Source: Bifidobacterium breve (GTDB lineage Bacteria; Actinomycetota; Actinomycetes; Nanopelagicales; Nanopelagicaceae). From it: DNA of 44,059 nt. This document shows positions 9,679 to 18,111 of the stretch, in pieces (within the stretch, counting starts at the first letter, position 1; each line of letters opens with the position of its first letter). Where the stretch lies: contig CAMAYZ010000009.1 of assembly GCA_945863115.1 (NCBI GenBank), positions 1 through 44,059 of the forward strand, written 5' to 3'. The translations under genes and the position numbers were made by a program. Under the pieces are notes generated by a model. The model searched no databases. It had not been told where the DNA came from and saw only the letters and a list, made by a program, of their open reading frames with translations.

Positions 9679-10386
9679 TTATATACCCGTCAGATGAACC
9701 AAAGATCCAATTCCCGCTGTGATTAACATACCCAGCGAACCACCAATCAAGATTCGAACGGTAGTTTTGAGGTAAGGCGAACCTGCTATTCGAGCGCTCA
9801 GAACACCAGTTCCAATCAGTCCGGCGAGAGTGAAGACGATAATGCTTAAAACTTTTGTTCCTAGGGTTGGAGCAAGTGCGCCAGCGAATGGGATAAGTCC
9901 ACCCGCGGTAAAACTTAAGGCCGAAGCAATAGATGCTTGGACTGGGCGTGCCTTGGTGTGCGGGAACTGGCCAAGTTCATCACGCAGGTGAGCTTCGAGA
10001 GCATCTTTCGCGGTCATAGTTTTCGCAACCTCTGTGGCCAACTCACGATCAAGTCCACGATTCATATAAATTTCAATTAGCTCTTCTAACTCTCCTGCTG
10101 GATCAACTGCCAGATGTTCAATCTCCAACAATCGATCCGACTCTTCAATATCGTTCTGAGATCTAACGGAAATGTATTCACCAACTGCCATCGACATTGC
10201 GCCGGCAGCAATTCCAGCGGCTCCAGCTGTAACTAAAAAATTATCTGCGCGTGCCGCAGATACACCAATCATCAAACTCGCGGTAGAAACCAGACCATCA
10301 TTTGCACCTAGTACTGCAGCACGTAACCAACCTGCACGGTGAATTTTATGATGAGCATTTCTGCGATAAACATCCTCTAAAGCCAT
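9679..10386 (-). CDS. VIT1/CCC1-family iron/manganese transporter
   Basis: 235 aa membrane protein of the vacuolar-iron-transporter family, which in bacteria is proposed to export or sequester Fe(II)/Mn(II). The signature RAAVLGANDGLVSTASLMIGV (about residues 22-42) and AGAMSMAVGEYISVRSQND (about 61-79) mark TM1 and TM2. A cytoplasmic helical segment rich in Glu (ESDRLLEIEHLA, about 82-150) would bind metal, and three further hydrophobic helices fill residues 150-235. It lies 22 nt downstream of lgt and about 100 nt upstream of gltB, so it is probably co-transcribed with lgt. The sequence does not reveal which metal is moved. There is no obvious functional tie to its neighbours. Confidence 0.9.
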   Translation of the reverse strand: MALEDVYRRNAHHKIHRAGWLRAAVLGANDGLVSTASLMIGVSAARADNFLVTAGAAGIAAGAMSMAVGEYISVRSQNDIEESDRLLEIEHLAVDPAGELEELIEIYMNRGLDRELATEVAKTMTAKDALEAHLRDELGQFPHTKARPVQASIASALSFTAGGLIPFAGALAPTLGTKVLSIIVFTLAGLIGTGVLSARIAGSPYLKTTVRILIGGSLGMLITAGIGSLVHLTGI

Positions 10387-10408
10387 GGCGTAACCATATC
10401 TCTAGGCT

Positions 10409-11221
10409 TTAGGACTTGTGGGTATTTGTTGCTCTTCCCCTTAGGAAAAGTCCCAGTGATCCGAAAAAGAGCGCCCCCGATACCCAGAGATTAAGTCGAA
10501 TCCCAAGGATTAAGTTGGCCTCATCAATTCGAATCGCCTCAATGAAGAAACGGCCCAGTGAATACGCCATAACATAGAAAGCGAAAACGGTTCCTGCTCG
10601 AGTGAAATTCTTGAAAGTTTTCATCCGCAGAATTACTCCAGCAATTACGAAGCACCAAATAGCTTCATAGAGAAAAGTGGGATGGAAAGTCATAAAACTT
10701 TCATAGCCAAGCGGTCTATTTTCTTCCGGAATCTCTAGGGCCCAGACGAGTGATGTGGGTCTGCCGAATAATTCGCCATTGAACCAATTACCGAATCTTC
10801 CAATTCCCTGCGCTATCAAAAGTCCCGGCGCAATGGCATCTAATGATTGATAAAAAGACAATGAAGGTTTCTTCGCTTTGAAAAAGATATATGCAGCCAG
10901 AGCGCCAAAACCAATTGCGCCCCAAATCCCTAAGCCACCACGCCAAATCTGTAGTGCCTGAATTGGCGAACCATTCTCGCCAAAATATTTTTGGGGCGAA
11001 GTAATAACATGATAAATCCGGCCGCCGATTATTCCAACCGGAACAACTATCAAAGCTAGATCTGTAATGTCATCCGGATTTCCGCCAAGTGATTTATATC
11101 TTCGTTTAGTAAGCCAGACCGCTACAAAAATACCTAGAAGTATCGTCAAGGCATAGAAGTGAAAAGTAAAAAATCCCAACTCCAAAGTTGATGAACTCGG
11201 AGTTGGGATAAATTTCCTCAT
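10409..11221 (-). CDS. lgt: Prolipoprotein diacylglyceryl transferase
   Basis: 270 aa, polytopic membrane enzyme. It transfers diacylglycerol from phosphatidylglycerol to the lipobox cysteine of prolipoproteins, the first step of lipoprotein maturation; LspA, also in this window, performs the second. The start MRKFIPTPSSSTLELGFFTFHFYAL matches the family's N-terminus with its first membrane helix. The Lgt signature GRFGNWFNGELFGRPT is at about residues 141-156, and FHPTFLYEAIW and GRFFIEAIRID follow. No purine-rich Shine-Dalgarno lies next to the ATG. Instead a hairpin occupies the 26 nt directly upstream. The gene follows the DsbA-like gene by 30 nt. Confidence 0.97.
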   Translation of the reverse strand: MRKFIPTPSSSTLELGFFTFHFYALTILLGIFVAVWLTKRRYKSLGGNPDDITDLALIVVPVGIIGGRIYHVITSPQKYFGENGSPIQALQIWRGGLGIWGAIGFGALAAYIFFKAKKPSLSFYQSLDAIAPGLLIAQGIGRFGNWFNGELFGRPTSLVWALEIPEENRPLGYESFMTFHPTFLYEAIWCFVIAGVILRMKTFKNFTRAGTVFAFYVMAYSLGRFFIEAIRIDEANLILGIRLNLWVSGALFFGSLGLFLRGRATNTHKS

Positions 11222-11247
11222 TTAGGGTTGGTTTATAACAGCCCTAA
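11222..11247 (-). promoter_or_regulatory. Hairpin directly upstream of the lgt start codon
   Basis: On the minus strand TTAGGGCTG (11247-11239) and CAACCCTAA (11230-11222) form a 9-bp stem with one C-A mismatch and an 8-nt loop. The second arm abuts the lgt ATG. No U-tract follows, so it is not a typical terminator. The only AGGG in the region is buried in the upstream arm, about 20 nt from the start codon. The hairpin could affect lgt translation. Confidence 0.45.
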
Positions 11248-11251
11248 TTGG

Positions 11252-11953
11252 TTACTTAATTCCGGCAGCTGCAAGTGCTGCTTGGAACTTGACTGGATTG
11301 TTGTATTCATTATCAGGAGTATCTCGACTCAATTCTTTACCATTTACGGTAACGGTTGGTGTCGAATTAACATTCTTGACTGCTGCAAACGAAGCACTTG
11401 CCTCGGTCCAGTCGTCGTAATTTCCATTACTTACACAATCTTGGAATTTAGCGGAGGTTAAATTGGCCTTTAGACCAAGCATGATCATAAATTCTTTAGA
11501 GTATCTACCGGAATTCTCGGATCCCTGATTCTGATAAATCAACTCGTGCATTTCTAGGAACTTGCCTTCATCGCTCGCACACGCTGCGGCATTCGCAGCA
11601 ATGATCGATTCATTGACTCCATTGTTTGAACGCGCACCGACGAATGTGAGTGGGTGATAAACAACTTTAGCCTTCTTCTCCACAATCATCTTTGTAATGT
11701 ATTCATTATTTATTGCTTCAAAGCTCCGACAGGCCGGGCATTGAAAATCTTCCCAGATATCGATCTGGTTGGTTAACTCTGGATTAAATACCAATCCTGA
11801 ACCATCTACTTTAGAGATTGCTGCCGGCGCAGCAACATTAGTTACTGGCTTCTTATCAAAATAGATAAAGATTCCGGTCACTGCTATTACGAAAACAATC
11901 ATTCCAATTACGATTGCGCGTAATCCTTTATCGCCAGATTTGCTGTTTGCCAT
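11252..11953 (-). CDS. Membrane-anchored DsbA-like thiol-disulfide oxidoreductase
   Basis: 233 aa. One hydrophobic helix (about residues 12-31) anchors it to the membrane; residues 60-233 form an extracytoplasmic thioredoxin/DsbA domain of the Thioredoxin_4 type. The redox motif C72-P-A-C75 sits in WEDFQCPACRSFE. A conserved Thr-Pro turn (NVNSTPTVTVNGK) near residue 195-207 corresponds to the cis-Pro loop. Other cysteines (CASDE, DCVSNG) lie in the helical insert, as in actinobacterial DsbA-like proteins. The likely role is introducing or shuffling disulfides in exported proteins. It is 35 nt downstream of the MauE-like gene and has a good ribosome binding site (AGGAGAG), which suggests a functional pair. 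The direction of the reaction (oxidase or reductase) is not determined. Confidence 0.92.
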   Translation of the reverse strand: MANSKSGDKGLRAIVIGMIVFVIAVTGIFIYFDKKPVTNVAAPAAISKVDGSGLVFNPELTNQIDIWEDFQCPACRSFEAINNEYITKMIVEKKAKVVYHPLTFVGARSNNGVNESIIAANAAACASDEGKFLEMHELIYQNQGSENSGRYSKEFMIMLGLKANLTSAKFQDCVSNGNYDDWTEASASFAAVKNVNSTPTVTVNGKELSRDTPDNEYNNPVKFQAALAAAGIK

Positions 11954-11988
11954 TGCATCTCTCCTAGATGTTATTTGTCTTATTTATC

Positions 11989-12471
11989 TTATTTATCGAA
12001 GCCTAATTTACCCTGCGGGAAGCGAAATATGTAAACAGCCAATAAAGCAAGGCCAATATCTCTTGCTATCTCTAACGTGTAATTCCAAACCGGGAGTTCA
12101 TCGGTCTCAAGGAGTCCACCTTTCCCGAAACATCCGCAATCTAATGAAATTCCCCTGGCCCATGCTTGACCGATTGCAATAATAAACATGACCATTAACG
12201 CTCCGCCTGCAATAGCTCCAAGGCGAACCCAGATACCTACTATTAAGAAAATTCCAATCGCAACCTCAGCAAATGGGAGCACGAACCCAAGGAAGTTTGC
12301 TAAATCAATTGGCAGAATTTGATAGGCGCGAACTGAGGTAGCAGATGAATATGGATCAGTTACTTTGAGCGCACCGGCAACTAGAAGCACACCACCTAGA
12401 ATTAATCGAAAAAGAAAAGTTATCCAAGGCTGATATTTAGCAGAATTTAATTTATCAATCATTTTTTTCAT
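11989..12471 (-). CDS. MauE/DoxX-family membrane protein
   Basis: 160 aa with four predicted membrane helices (about residues 17-36, 58-80, 84-106, 133-150). It resembles the MauE family, which supports disulfide-rich protein maturation in methylamine dehydrogenase clusters but also occurs widely outside them. The ISLDCGCFGKGG motif with C112 and C114 between helices 3 and 4 is typical. MauE is usually encoded beside a thioredoxin-like protein (MauD or DsbA), as here. I infer that it exchanges electrons with the downstream DsbA-like protein. There are no other mau genes. Its ATG overlaps the stop of the preceding 49-aa ORF in an ATGA junction. Confidence 0.85.
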   Translation of the reverse strand: MKKMIDKLNSAKYQPWITFLFRLILGGVLLVAGALKVTDPYSSATSVRAYQILPIDLANFLGFVLPFAEVAIGIFLIVGIWVRLGAIAGGALMVMFIIAIGQAWARGISLDCGCFGKGGLLETDELPVWNYTLEIARDIGLALLAVYIFRFPQGKLGFDK

Positions 12472-12617
12472 AGCGTTGGGTCAATTCCATCATTTAATGC
12501 ACTCCACGCACTTTCTGGCTTGCGGTCATACTTCTTAGATATGCCGCGCTTTGAAATTCGGAAAATAAAGTAGCCAAGAATCCCGGTTGAAATTAAGAGC
12601 AAAAGCGTTTTAATCAT
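12468..12617 (-). CDS. Small single-span membrane protein, 49 aa
   Basis: A short ORF of 50 codons including stop. It starts with ATG at 12617-12615 overlapping the hisI stop (ATGA) and ends with TGA at 12470-12468 overlapping the MauE-like start (ATGA). The product begins [19 protein letters not shown], one membrane helix of about 17 residues. A basic patch [14 protein letters not shown] follows, and then a short polar tail ending in DGIDPTL. Double ATGA coupling and the absence of any other explanation for this interval support a real gene. I do not recognise a family. A helper or assembly subunit of the MauE/DsbA module is one guess from context only. Confidence 0.75.
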   Translation of the reverse strand: MIKTLLLLISTGILGYFIFRISKRGISKKYDRKPESAWSALNDGIDPTL

Positions 12618-12964
12618 GGGATCAGAATTTCTGAGTGAAAACAGCTGCGTTCTCCAGTGTGACAGGCCGCTCCAGTTTGGTTTACCAATAGCAAAATAGA
12701 ATCACTATCGCAGTCAAATGATAAGGAGAGAACATCTTGGAAATGACCCGAAGTTTCGCCCTTCACCCAGAGCGAATTTCGACTTCGACTCCAGTAAGTG
12801 GCGCGTTTCGTCTCTAGAGTTAGATTGAGTGATTCTTCATTCATCCAAGCCAACATCAAAACATCTTTTGATTCCGCATCTTGTGCGATCGCAGCGATTA
12901 ATTCACCAGCGGCAAACCGCTCTGCTACCGCTGCTGGCAATTTGGACATACCGCTATTCTCCAC
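12614..12964 (-). CDS. hisI: Phosphoribosyl-AMP cyclohydrolase
   Basis: 116 aa. It opens the adenine ring of phosphoribosyl-AMP in the third step of histidine synthesis. It is the stand-alone cyclohydrolase without a fused HisE domain. The metal-binding region is clear: [15 protein letters not shown] around residues 81-95, then [12 protein letters not shown] near 97-108, supplying Asp and Cys ligands. [10 protein letters not shown] near 36-45 is also conserved. The GTG at 12964 is the longest start. The ATG five codons later (12949) has a better placed GGAG and may be the real start. hisE and hisG are not in the window. The stop overlaps the start of the 49-aa ORF. Confidence 0.95.
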   Translation of the reverse strand: MENSGMSKLPAAVAERFAAGELIAAIAQDAESKDVLMLAWMNEESLNLTLETKRATYWSRSRNSLWVKGETSGHFQDVLSLSFDCDSDSILLLVNQTGAACHTGERSCFHSEILIP

Positions 12965-12973
12965 TATTTCCGC

Positions 12974-13735
12974 TCATGTGCGAATTGGGAAACCGCGTTT
13001 TATCAAATCATTTTTCACTTCTGAAATCCGAATTTCACCGAAATGGAAGACACTGGCTGCAAGAACTGCATCTGCGCCAGCAGAGAGAGCTTCTGCAAAA
13101 TCAGATATTTTTCCGGCGCCGCCACTAGCGATGACGGGAACGCTAGATATTTTTCGAACCGCCGACAACATCTCGATATCAAATCCATTCTTTGTGCCAT
13201 CCGCATCCATGGAATTCAAAAGTATTTCTCCAACACCTCTAAGTATTGCGTCTTCAACCCAGACTAAGGCATCTAGCCCGGCACTCTCCCGGCCACCATG
13301 CGTTGTGACTTCGAAGCCAGATTTAGTATCCGCGCGTCTGGCATCAACCGACAGAACTAAGACCTGATTTCCAAATCGATCAGAAATTTCATTTATCAAA
13401 TTTGGTCTCGCGATTGCTGCGGTGTTAATCGAAACTTTATCTGCTCCGGCACGGAGCAATTCATTAACATTCTCAACGCTACGAATCCCACCGCCAACAG
13501 TTAGTGGAATAAAAACTTGCTCAGCAGTCTGCCGAACAATCTCAAGTGTGGTTTCTCGTTCTTCAACACTTGCCGAGATATCGAGAAACGTTAATTCATC
13601 CGCCCCTTCAAGGTCATATCTCTTTGCAAGTTCAACTGGATCACCAGCATCCCTTAGCTCCTTGAAGTTAACGCCCTTTACTACTCGACCACCTGCAACA
13701 TCAAGACAAGGAATTATTCGCTTTGCTAACGTCAT
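12974..13735 (-). CDS. hisF: Imidazole glycerol phosphate synthase, cyclase subunit
   Basis: 253 aa TIM barrel. With HisH it converts PRFAR and ammonia to imidazole glycerol phosphate and AICAR. Catalytic D12 lies in [16 protein letters not shown]. The second catalytic Asp is in [10 protein letters not shown] near residue 131. The phosphate-binding glycines occur in VGGGIRS (about 80-86) and VIASGGAGK. The length is the usual 250-260. Its start overlaps the hisA stop by 4 nt, and hisI follows after 9 nt, so the enzymes are made from one message. Confidence 0.98.
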   Translation of the reverse strand: MTLAKRIIPCLDVAGGRVVKGVNFKELRDAGDPVELAKRYDLEGADELTFLDISASVEERETTLEIVRQTAEQVFIPLTVGGGIRSVENVNELLRAGADKVSINTAAIARPNLINEISDRFGNQVLVLSVDARRADTKSGFEVTTHGGRESAGLDALVWVEDAILRGVGEILLNSMDADGTKNGFDIEMLSAVRKISSVPVIASGGAGKISDFAEALSAGADAVLAASVFHFGEIRISEVKNDLIKRGFPIRT

Positions 13736-14478
13736 TTGCTTGCAACTTCCAGCGCTTGCGCAACCGTAAAAGCCCCTGAGTAAATTGCTTTACCAACAAT
13801 TGCGCCTTCTATTCCAATACCGGTCATTGCTCGTAACTCAATCAAATCCTGCAACACCGCAATTCCACCACTAGCAACGATTGGCGCTTTCGTTACTGCA
13901 CAAACTTCACGAAGCAGTTCTAAATTTGGGCCAGCAAGAGTTCCATCTTTACTAACATCAGTAACTATGTAACGTGAGCAACCTGCGGCATCTAGCTTTG
14001 CAATCATCTCGAATAGATCGCCACCGGATTCAGTCCAGCCGCGAGTCGCAAGTGTGTGTCCTCGAACATCAAGACCAACAGCAATCTTTTCCCCGTATTG
14101 TGAAATAACTTTCGCAGTCCATTCCGGGTTCTCAATTGCAGCAGTTCCTAAATTAACTCGATTGCAACCAGTAGCTAGGGCACGTTCTAGAGATGCATCG
14201 TCGCGAATACCACCAGAAAGTTCTACCTTGATATCTACGCTAGAAATAACTTCCTTGATTAAATCAAAGTTGCTTCCAGTCCCAAATGCAGCGTCGAGAT
14301 CTACCAGATGAATCCAATTTGCTCCTTGCGAAACAAAATCACTAGCTACTTCAACTGGCAGACCATAAGTGCTTGTCGCAGATAACTCTCCCTGAACCAG
14401 GCGAACTGCACGTCCATCTTTAACATCGATAGCTGGCAAAATTTCTAATTGCGGAATCTTCACAGTGTTTTCACCCAA
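13732..14478 (-). CDS. hisA: Phosphoribosyl isomerase A (HisA/PriA type)
   Basis: 248 aa TIM barrel that isomerises ProFAR to PRFAR. Catalytic D18 is in [21 protein letters not shown] (split over about residues 11-31), and the second Asp is in [16 protein letters not shown] near residue 175. The segment [16 protein letters not shown] and the loop [15 protein letters not shown] resemble actinobacterial PriA, which also performs the TrpF reaction in tryptophan synthesis. Whether this copy is bifunctional is an inference from that resemblance. It overlaps hisH by 19 nt and hisF by 4 nt. A MGENTVK extension precedes the conserved start, so an internal start is possible. Confidence 0.95.
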   Translation of the reverse strand: MGENTVKIPQLEILPAIDVKDGRAVRLVQGELSATSTYGLPVEVASDFVSQGANWIHLVDLDAAFGTGSNFDLIKEVISSVDIKVELSGGIRDDASLERALATGCNRVNLGTAAIENPEWTAKVISQYGEKIAVGLDVRGHTLATRGWTESGGDLFEMIAKLDAAGCSRYIVTDVSKDGTLAGPNLELLREVCAVTKAPIVASGGIAVLQDLIELRAMTGIGIEGAIVGKAIYSGAFTVAQALEVASK

Positions 14479-15056
14479 TTAGAGATCAACTTTGCTCCTG
14501 CAGCACCGCTCTTCTCTGGGTGGAACTGCGTAGCAACAATGAAATCTTTCTCAACCGCGGCTAGAAAATCTTCCCCGTAGTTTGTCATCGTGTTTACTGA
14601 CTCTGAAACTGGTTCCTTAGCTGCATAAGAATGAACGAAATAAAAAGATTCAGCTTCCACGCCTTTAAATAATTTAGAAGATGGCGCAGCGGCCACATTG
14701 TTCCAACCCATATGAGGCAATACCGGAGCATTTAGCTCACTAACTTTTCCACGCAAGAATCCCAAGCCTTGCGTATCTTTCTTTTCATTACTTGATTCAA
14801 AGAGAACCTGCATTCCTACACAAATTCCAAAAATAGGTCGGGCCTTTGACGCTCGATCCGCAATTATTTCTGCGCCACCAACTTCAATTAATTGCTCCAT
14901 GCAGGCCGCGAAGGCACCAACCCCAGGAACAATTAGTGCACTTGCTTCACTGCAAATCTTTGCGTCGCGCGTTACGACGACGTTCTTTGCAGCAAGTTCA
15001 AATGCTCGCTGTGCTGAACGTAAATTGCCAGAACCATAATCAAGAATTGCGATCAA
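14460..15056 (-). CDS. hisH: Imidazole glycerol phosphate synthase, glutamine amidotransferase subunit
   Basis: 198 aa class I glutamine amidotransferase that feeds ammonia to HisF. The catalytic triad is visible: nucleophile C79 in [11 protein letters not shown], and H179 with E181 in [10 protein letters not shown]. The oxyanion region PGVGAF is at about residues 44-49, and PHMGWN is near 114-119. The start [14 protein letters not shown] is canonical. It overlaps hisB upstream by 4 nt and hisA downstream by 19 nt. Confidence 0.98.
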   Translation of the reverse strand: MIAILDYGSGNLRSAQRAFELAAKNVVVTRDAKICSEASALIVPGVGAFAACMEQLIEVGGAEIIADRASKARPIFGICVGMQVLFESSNEKKDTQGLGFLRGKVSELNAPVLPHMGWNNVAAAPSSKLFKGVEAESFYFVHSYAAKEPVSESVNTMTNYGEDFLAAVEKDFIVATQFHPEKSGAAGAKLISNWVKTL

Positions 15057-15637
15057 AGAACGCCCTTGGTTGATGGAATTCCACTAACCCGATTATCAAT
15101 TGCACAAGCATCGCGCAGCGCTCTGGCAACGGCTTTAAATTGTGCTTCGAAAACGTGGTGAGCATTGCGTCCTTCTAGCACCCGAACATGCAGTGCAATC
15201 CGAGCTTCAGCAACAATAGATTCCCAAATGTGACGACCCAACGTGGTATCGAATGTTCCTATCAGTTCAACAATTTCTGGTTGGCGGTGGACTAAATATG
15301 GTCTTCCAGATAGATCAACAGCAGCTTGAACTAAAACTTCATCAAGTGGAACCATGGCATCACCGAAACGACGAATTCCGGACTTATCCCCTAACGCTTC
15401 TCGCAGCGCTTGGCCGAATGCAAGTGAAGTATCTTCAACTGTATGGTGCGAATCAACGTCAACATCACCTTTAGTTTTCACAGTTAAATCAAAGCCGGCA
15501 TGCTTACCTAATTGCGAGAGCATGTGATCAAAAAACGGAACACCAGTATCAATATCTATCGCGCCGGTTCCATCCAAATTGATTTTTACATCAACGCTAG
15601 ATTCCTTGGTTTGACGAGCTACATGGGCTGTTCTCAT
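15053..15637 (-). CDS. hisB: Imidazoleglycerol-phosphate dehydratase
   Basis: 194 aa, the single-domain dehydratase without a histidinol-phosphatase fusion. It removes water from imidazole glycerol phosphate; the enzyme is a 24-mer with two Mn ions per active site. The metal-binding motifs are present: [16 protein letters not shown] (about residues 35-50), [14 protein letters not shown] (about 61-74), and the C-terminal [16 protein letters not shown] (about 159-174). The phosphatase needed for the next step (HisN type) is not in the window. It lies 31 nt downstream of hisC with an AGAGGAGAAA ribosome binding site. Confidence 0.98.
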   Translation of the reverse strand: MRTAHVARQTKESSVDVKINLDGTGAIDIDTGVPFFDHMLSQLGKHAGFDLTVKTKGDVDVDSHHTVEDTSLAFGQALREALGDKSGIRRFGDAMVPLDEVLVQAAVDLSGRPYLVHRQPEIVELIGTFDTTLGRHIWESIVAEARIALHVRVLEGRNAHHVFEAQFKAVARALRDACAIDNRVSGIPSTKGVL

Positions 15638-15668
15638 TTTTCTCCTCTTTAGATTTCGGAATAAGTAA

Positions 15669-16775
15669 TTATGACCTAAGAGCCGCGATGGCCGTTAGAA
15701 ATTCTGCGTTCTCGCTCGGCAAGCCGATAGTTACTCTTAAATAGCCGTCGAGTCCAACATCTCGCACCAGAATTCCAGCCGCAACTAGTGACTCCCAGGC
15801 AGTTTTGGAATCTGCGTTAAACCCGCGGAAGAGTAAGAAGTTTGCACTGCTTGGCACAACCTCAAAACCTAATTTTTCAAGCTCGGTTGCAACTCGATCG
15901 CGTTCTGCAACTAGCGCATCTACTTCAGCAAGAAGAGCTTTCGAATTATCTAGCGCTACGAGCGCAAGTGCCTGTGTCGTAGAACTTAGGTGATACGGCA
16001 ATCTTGTCACGAGCATCGCATCGACAATCGCATCATTGCAAATTGCATACCCGACTCTTGCTCCTGCAAATGCAAATGCTTTACTCATTGTTCTGACAAC
16101 GACAACATTTGGATATTTAGCAATCAAATTTACGGCCGATTTTTCCTTAGAGAATTCGGCATAAGCTTCATCTACTATTAACAAACCTTCGACTTCGCTA
16201 CAGGCAATTGCAAGCTCTTCAAGCGCTGCATAGGGAGTTGCAGTTCCAGTGGGATTATTTGGAGTAGTAACGAATGTGATTCCAGGTTTATTCTCTGAAA
16301 TCTTGTTGATTGCCTTCTTAATATCTAAATTGAATGAGGCTTCACGTTGACCAGATATCCAAGTTGTTCCAGTCGCTTTTGCGATTAACGGATGGACCGA
16401 ATATGAAGGAAGAAATCCAAGCGCCCCCCTCCCGCCACAAGCGAGCATTAGCGTCTGCAAGATTTCATTACTTCCATTTGCTGCCCAGATATTCTGCACC
16501 TTAAATGCAAGGTTCGAAGATCTATTTATGTATTTAACAAGCTCTTCGCGTAAGGCAACAGCGTCACGATCTGGATAACGATTTAAGTTCGCCAATACCT
16601 TTGGAAGAGCTTCAAGCATTTGGGTTACAACTTGAGCCGGCAATTCATAAGGATTCTCATTTGTGTTTAACGCCCGAACACCAGAAATCTGTGGTGCCCC
16701 GTATGGCTTCAGGTCTGCAAGTTCGCTACGGATTGGCAACCACTTTGGCCAACTGGAATTGTTTTGCTCGGCCAT
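15669..16775 (-). CDS. hisC: Histidinol-phosphate aminotransferase
   Basis: 368 aa PLP-dependent aminotransferase of fold type I. It transfers the amino group from glutamate to imidazole acetol phosphate. [10 protein letters not shown] (about residues 37-46) contacts substrate. TPNNPTGT (about 171-178) and VDEAYAEFS (about 201-209) bind PLP. The PLP Schiff-base lysine is K232 in [30 protein letters not shown] near the C-terminus holds the conserved Arg. Its ATG shares one base with the hisD stop (TAATG), so it is coupled to hisD. Confidence 0.97.
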   Translation of the reverse strand: MAEQNNSSWPKWLPIRSELADLKPYGAPQISGVRALNTNENPYELPAQVVTQMLEALPKVLANLNRYPDRDAVALREELVKYINRSSNLAFKVQNIWAANGSNEILQTLMLACGGRGALGFLPSYSVHPLIAKATGTTWISGQREASFNLDIKKAINKISENKPGITFVTTPNNPTGTATPYAALEELAIACSEVEGLLIVDEAYAEFSKEKSAVNLIAKYPNVVVVRTMSKAFAFAGARVGYAICNDAIVDAMLVTRLPYHLSSTTQALALVALDNSKALLAEVDALVAERDRVATELEKLGFEVVPSSANFLLFRGFNADSKTAWESLVAAGILVRDVGLDGYLRVTIGLPSENAEFLTAIAALRS

Positions 16776-18097
16776 TATTTCTTACTCTCAAATCGCGCAC
16801 TTATTGCTTCGCCGTGTGCTGGTAGATCTTCTGAATTTGCAAGAGTGATTACATTTGCTGCAATCTCAGTAAAAGCACTCTCGTCATACTCAATGAAGCT
16901 CACACCTTTAAGGAAAGTTTGAACTGATAGACCGCTTGAATGACAAGCACAACCACCGGTTGGAAGAACGTGATTTGATCCAGCAGAATAATCGCCTAAG
17001 GAAACCGGAGTAAATCTTCCGATAAATACTGCGCCCGCATTTCTAATTTGCTTTGAAACTTCTTTGGAATTTACTGTTTGAATTTCTAAGTGCTCTGCGG
17101 CATAAGCATTTGCCACGTCGACGCCTTGAGCCATTGAATCTACGAGAACTATTGCAGATTGCTTTCCGGATAGCGCGCTTCGAATCCGCTCTTGGTGTTT
17201 TGTTTTTGAGACCTTTTCGCCCAATTCGATCTGAACTGCTTCTACTAACTGCGGTGAATCGGTAATTAAAATCGCTGCAGCTATTACATCGTGTTCAGCC
17301 TGGCTTATTAAATCAGCAGCAACTTCATTTGGATTAGCGCTCTGATCTGCGAGAATTGCGACTTCGGTCGGGCCAGCTTCGGAATCAATCCCAACTAGTC
17401 CACGTAGTGCCCGCTTAGCAGCTGCTACATAAATATTTCCAGGGCCAGTTATCACATCAACACCCTCACAAACACCTTCGACGCCATATGCAAACATCGC
17501 AATAGCTTGAGCGCCACCAATTGCATAAACTTCGGTAATTCCAAGTAGTGCACAAGTTGCCAGAATCGTTTTATTCGGAAGGCCGCCATTTTCAACTTGT
17601 GGTGGCGATGCAACCGCAATGCTTGCAACTTTCGCAATCTGAGCCGGAACAACATTCATAATCACCGAACTTGGATATACCGCTCGACCACCCGGGACAT
17701 AGAGCCCTACGCGATCAACTGGTATTTGTTTGTGGGTTACTTCGCCACCAGCAACTACTTGGGTGAATATTTCGCTTCGTAATTGATCTGAATGCGCTTT
17801 AGTAATTCTACGAATGGCTTCTTCCAAAGCTTTTCTTATCTCAGCATCTAGAGAGTTGAGTGCTGATTCAATTTCCGATATTGGAACTCGGATTGAATTT
17901 GGTCGAATCCCATCAAACTTTTCGCAGAGATCCAACAGGTCAGATTCGTTGCCGTTCTTTACGGTCTTTAGAATTGGCGAGATACTTAAAAGCGCAGTTT
18001 CGATGTCTAGCTCTGCTCTTGGAAGTTCATTTCGATATCCGATTTTTGATAAGGAACGCCCACGGAAGTCAACAGTTCTTATAGCGGTGGGATTCAC
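16775..18097 (-). CDS. hisD: Histidinol dehydrogenase
   Basis: 440 aa. It carries out the last two oxidations of histidine synthesis, histidinol to histidine, using two NAD and a bound zinc. Conserved blocks include VPGGRAVYPSSVIMNVVPA (about residue 128-146), GPGNIYVAAAKR, SEAGPTEVAILAD, the AEHD zinc/catalytic block, and EHLEIQT. The C-terminal block covers GRFTPVSLGDYSAGSNHVLP and the Cys/His segment GGCACHSSGLSV. The start is GTG at 18097. It begins 14 nt after dnaE and heads the his operon hisDCBHAFI, with no obvious promoter in that short gap. The his genes therefore probably depend on upstream transcription or a promoter inside dnaE. Confidence 0.97.
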   Translation of the reverse strand: MNPTAIRTVDFRGRSLSKIGYRNELPRAELDIETALLSISPILKTVKNGNESDLLDLCEKFDGIRPNSIRVPISEIESALNSLDAEIRKALEEAIRRITKAHSDQLRSEIFTQVVAGGEVTHKQIPVDRVGLYVPGGRAVYPSSVIMNVVPAQIAKVASIAVASPPQVENGGLPNKTILATCALLGITEVYAIGGAQAIAMFAYGVEGVCEGVDVITGPGNIYVAAAKRALRGLVGIDSEAGPTEVAILADQSANPNEVAADLISQAEHDVIAAAILITDSPQLVEAVQIELGEKVSKTKHQERIRSALSGKQSAIVLVDSMAQGVDVANAYAAEHLEIQTVNSKEVSKQIRNAGAVFIGRFTPVSLGDYSAGSNHVLPTGGCACHSSGLSVQTFLKGVSFIEYDESAFTEIAANVITLANSEDLPAHGEAISARFESKK

Positions 18098-18111
18098 CCG
18101 CTAATTCTAAT

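Noticed and set aside
11989-12471. Methylamine utilisation cluster because of the MauE-like gene
   Set aside because: No mauA, mauB, mauD or mauG-like genes are present; MauE relatives occur widely without methylamine metabolism.
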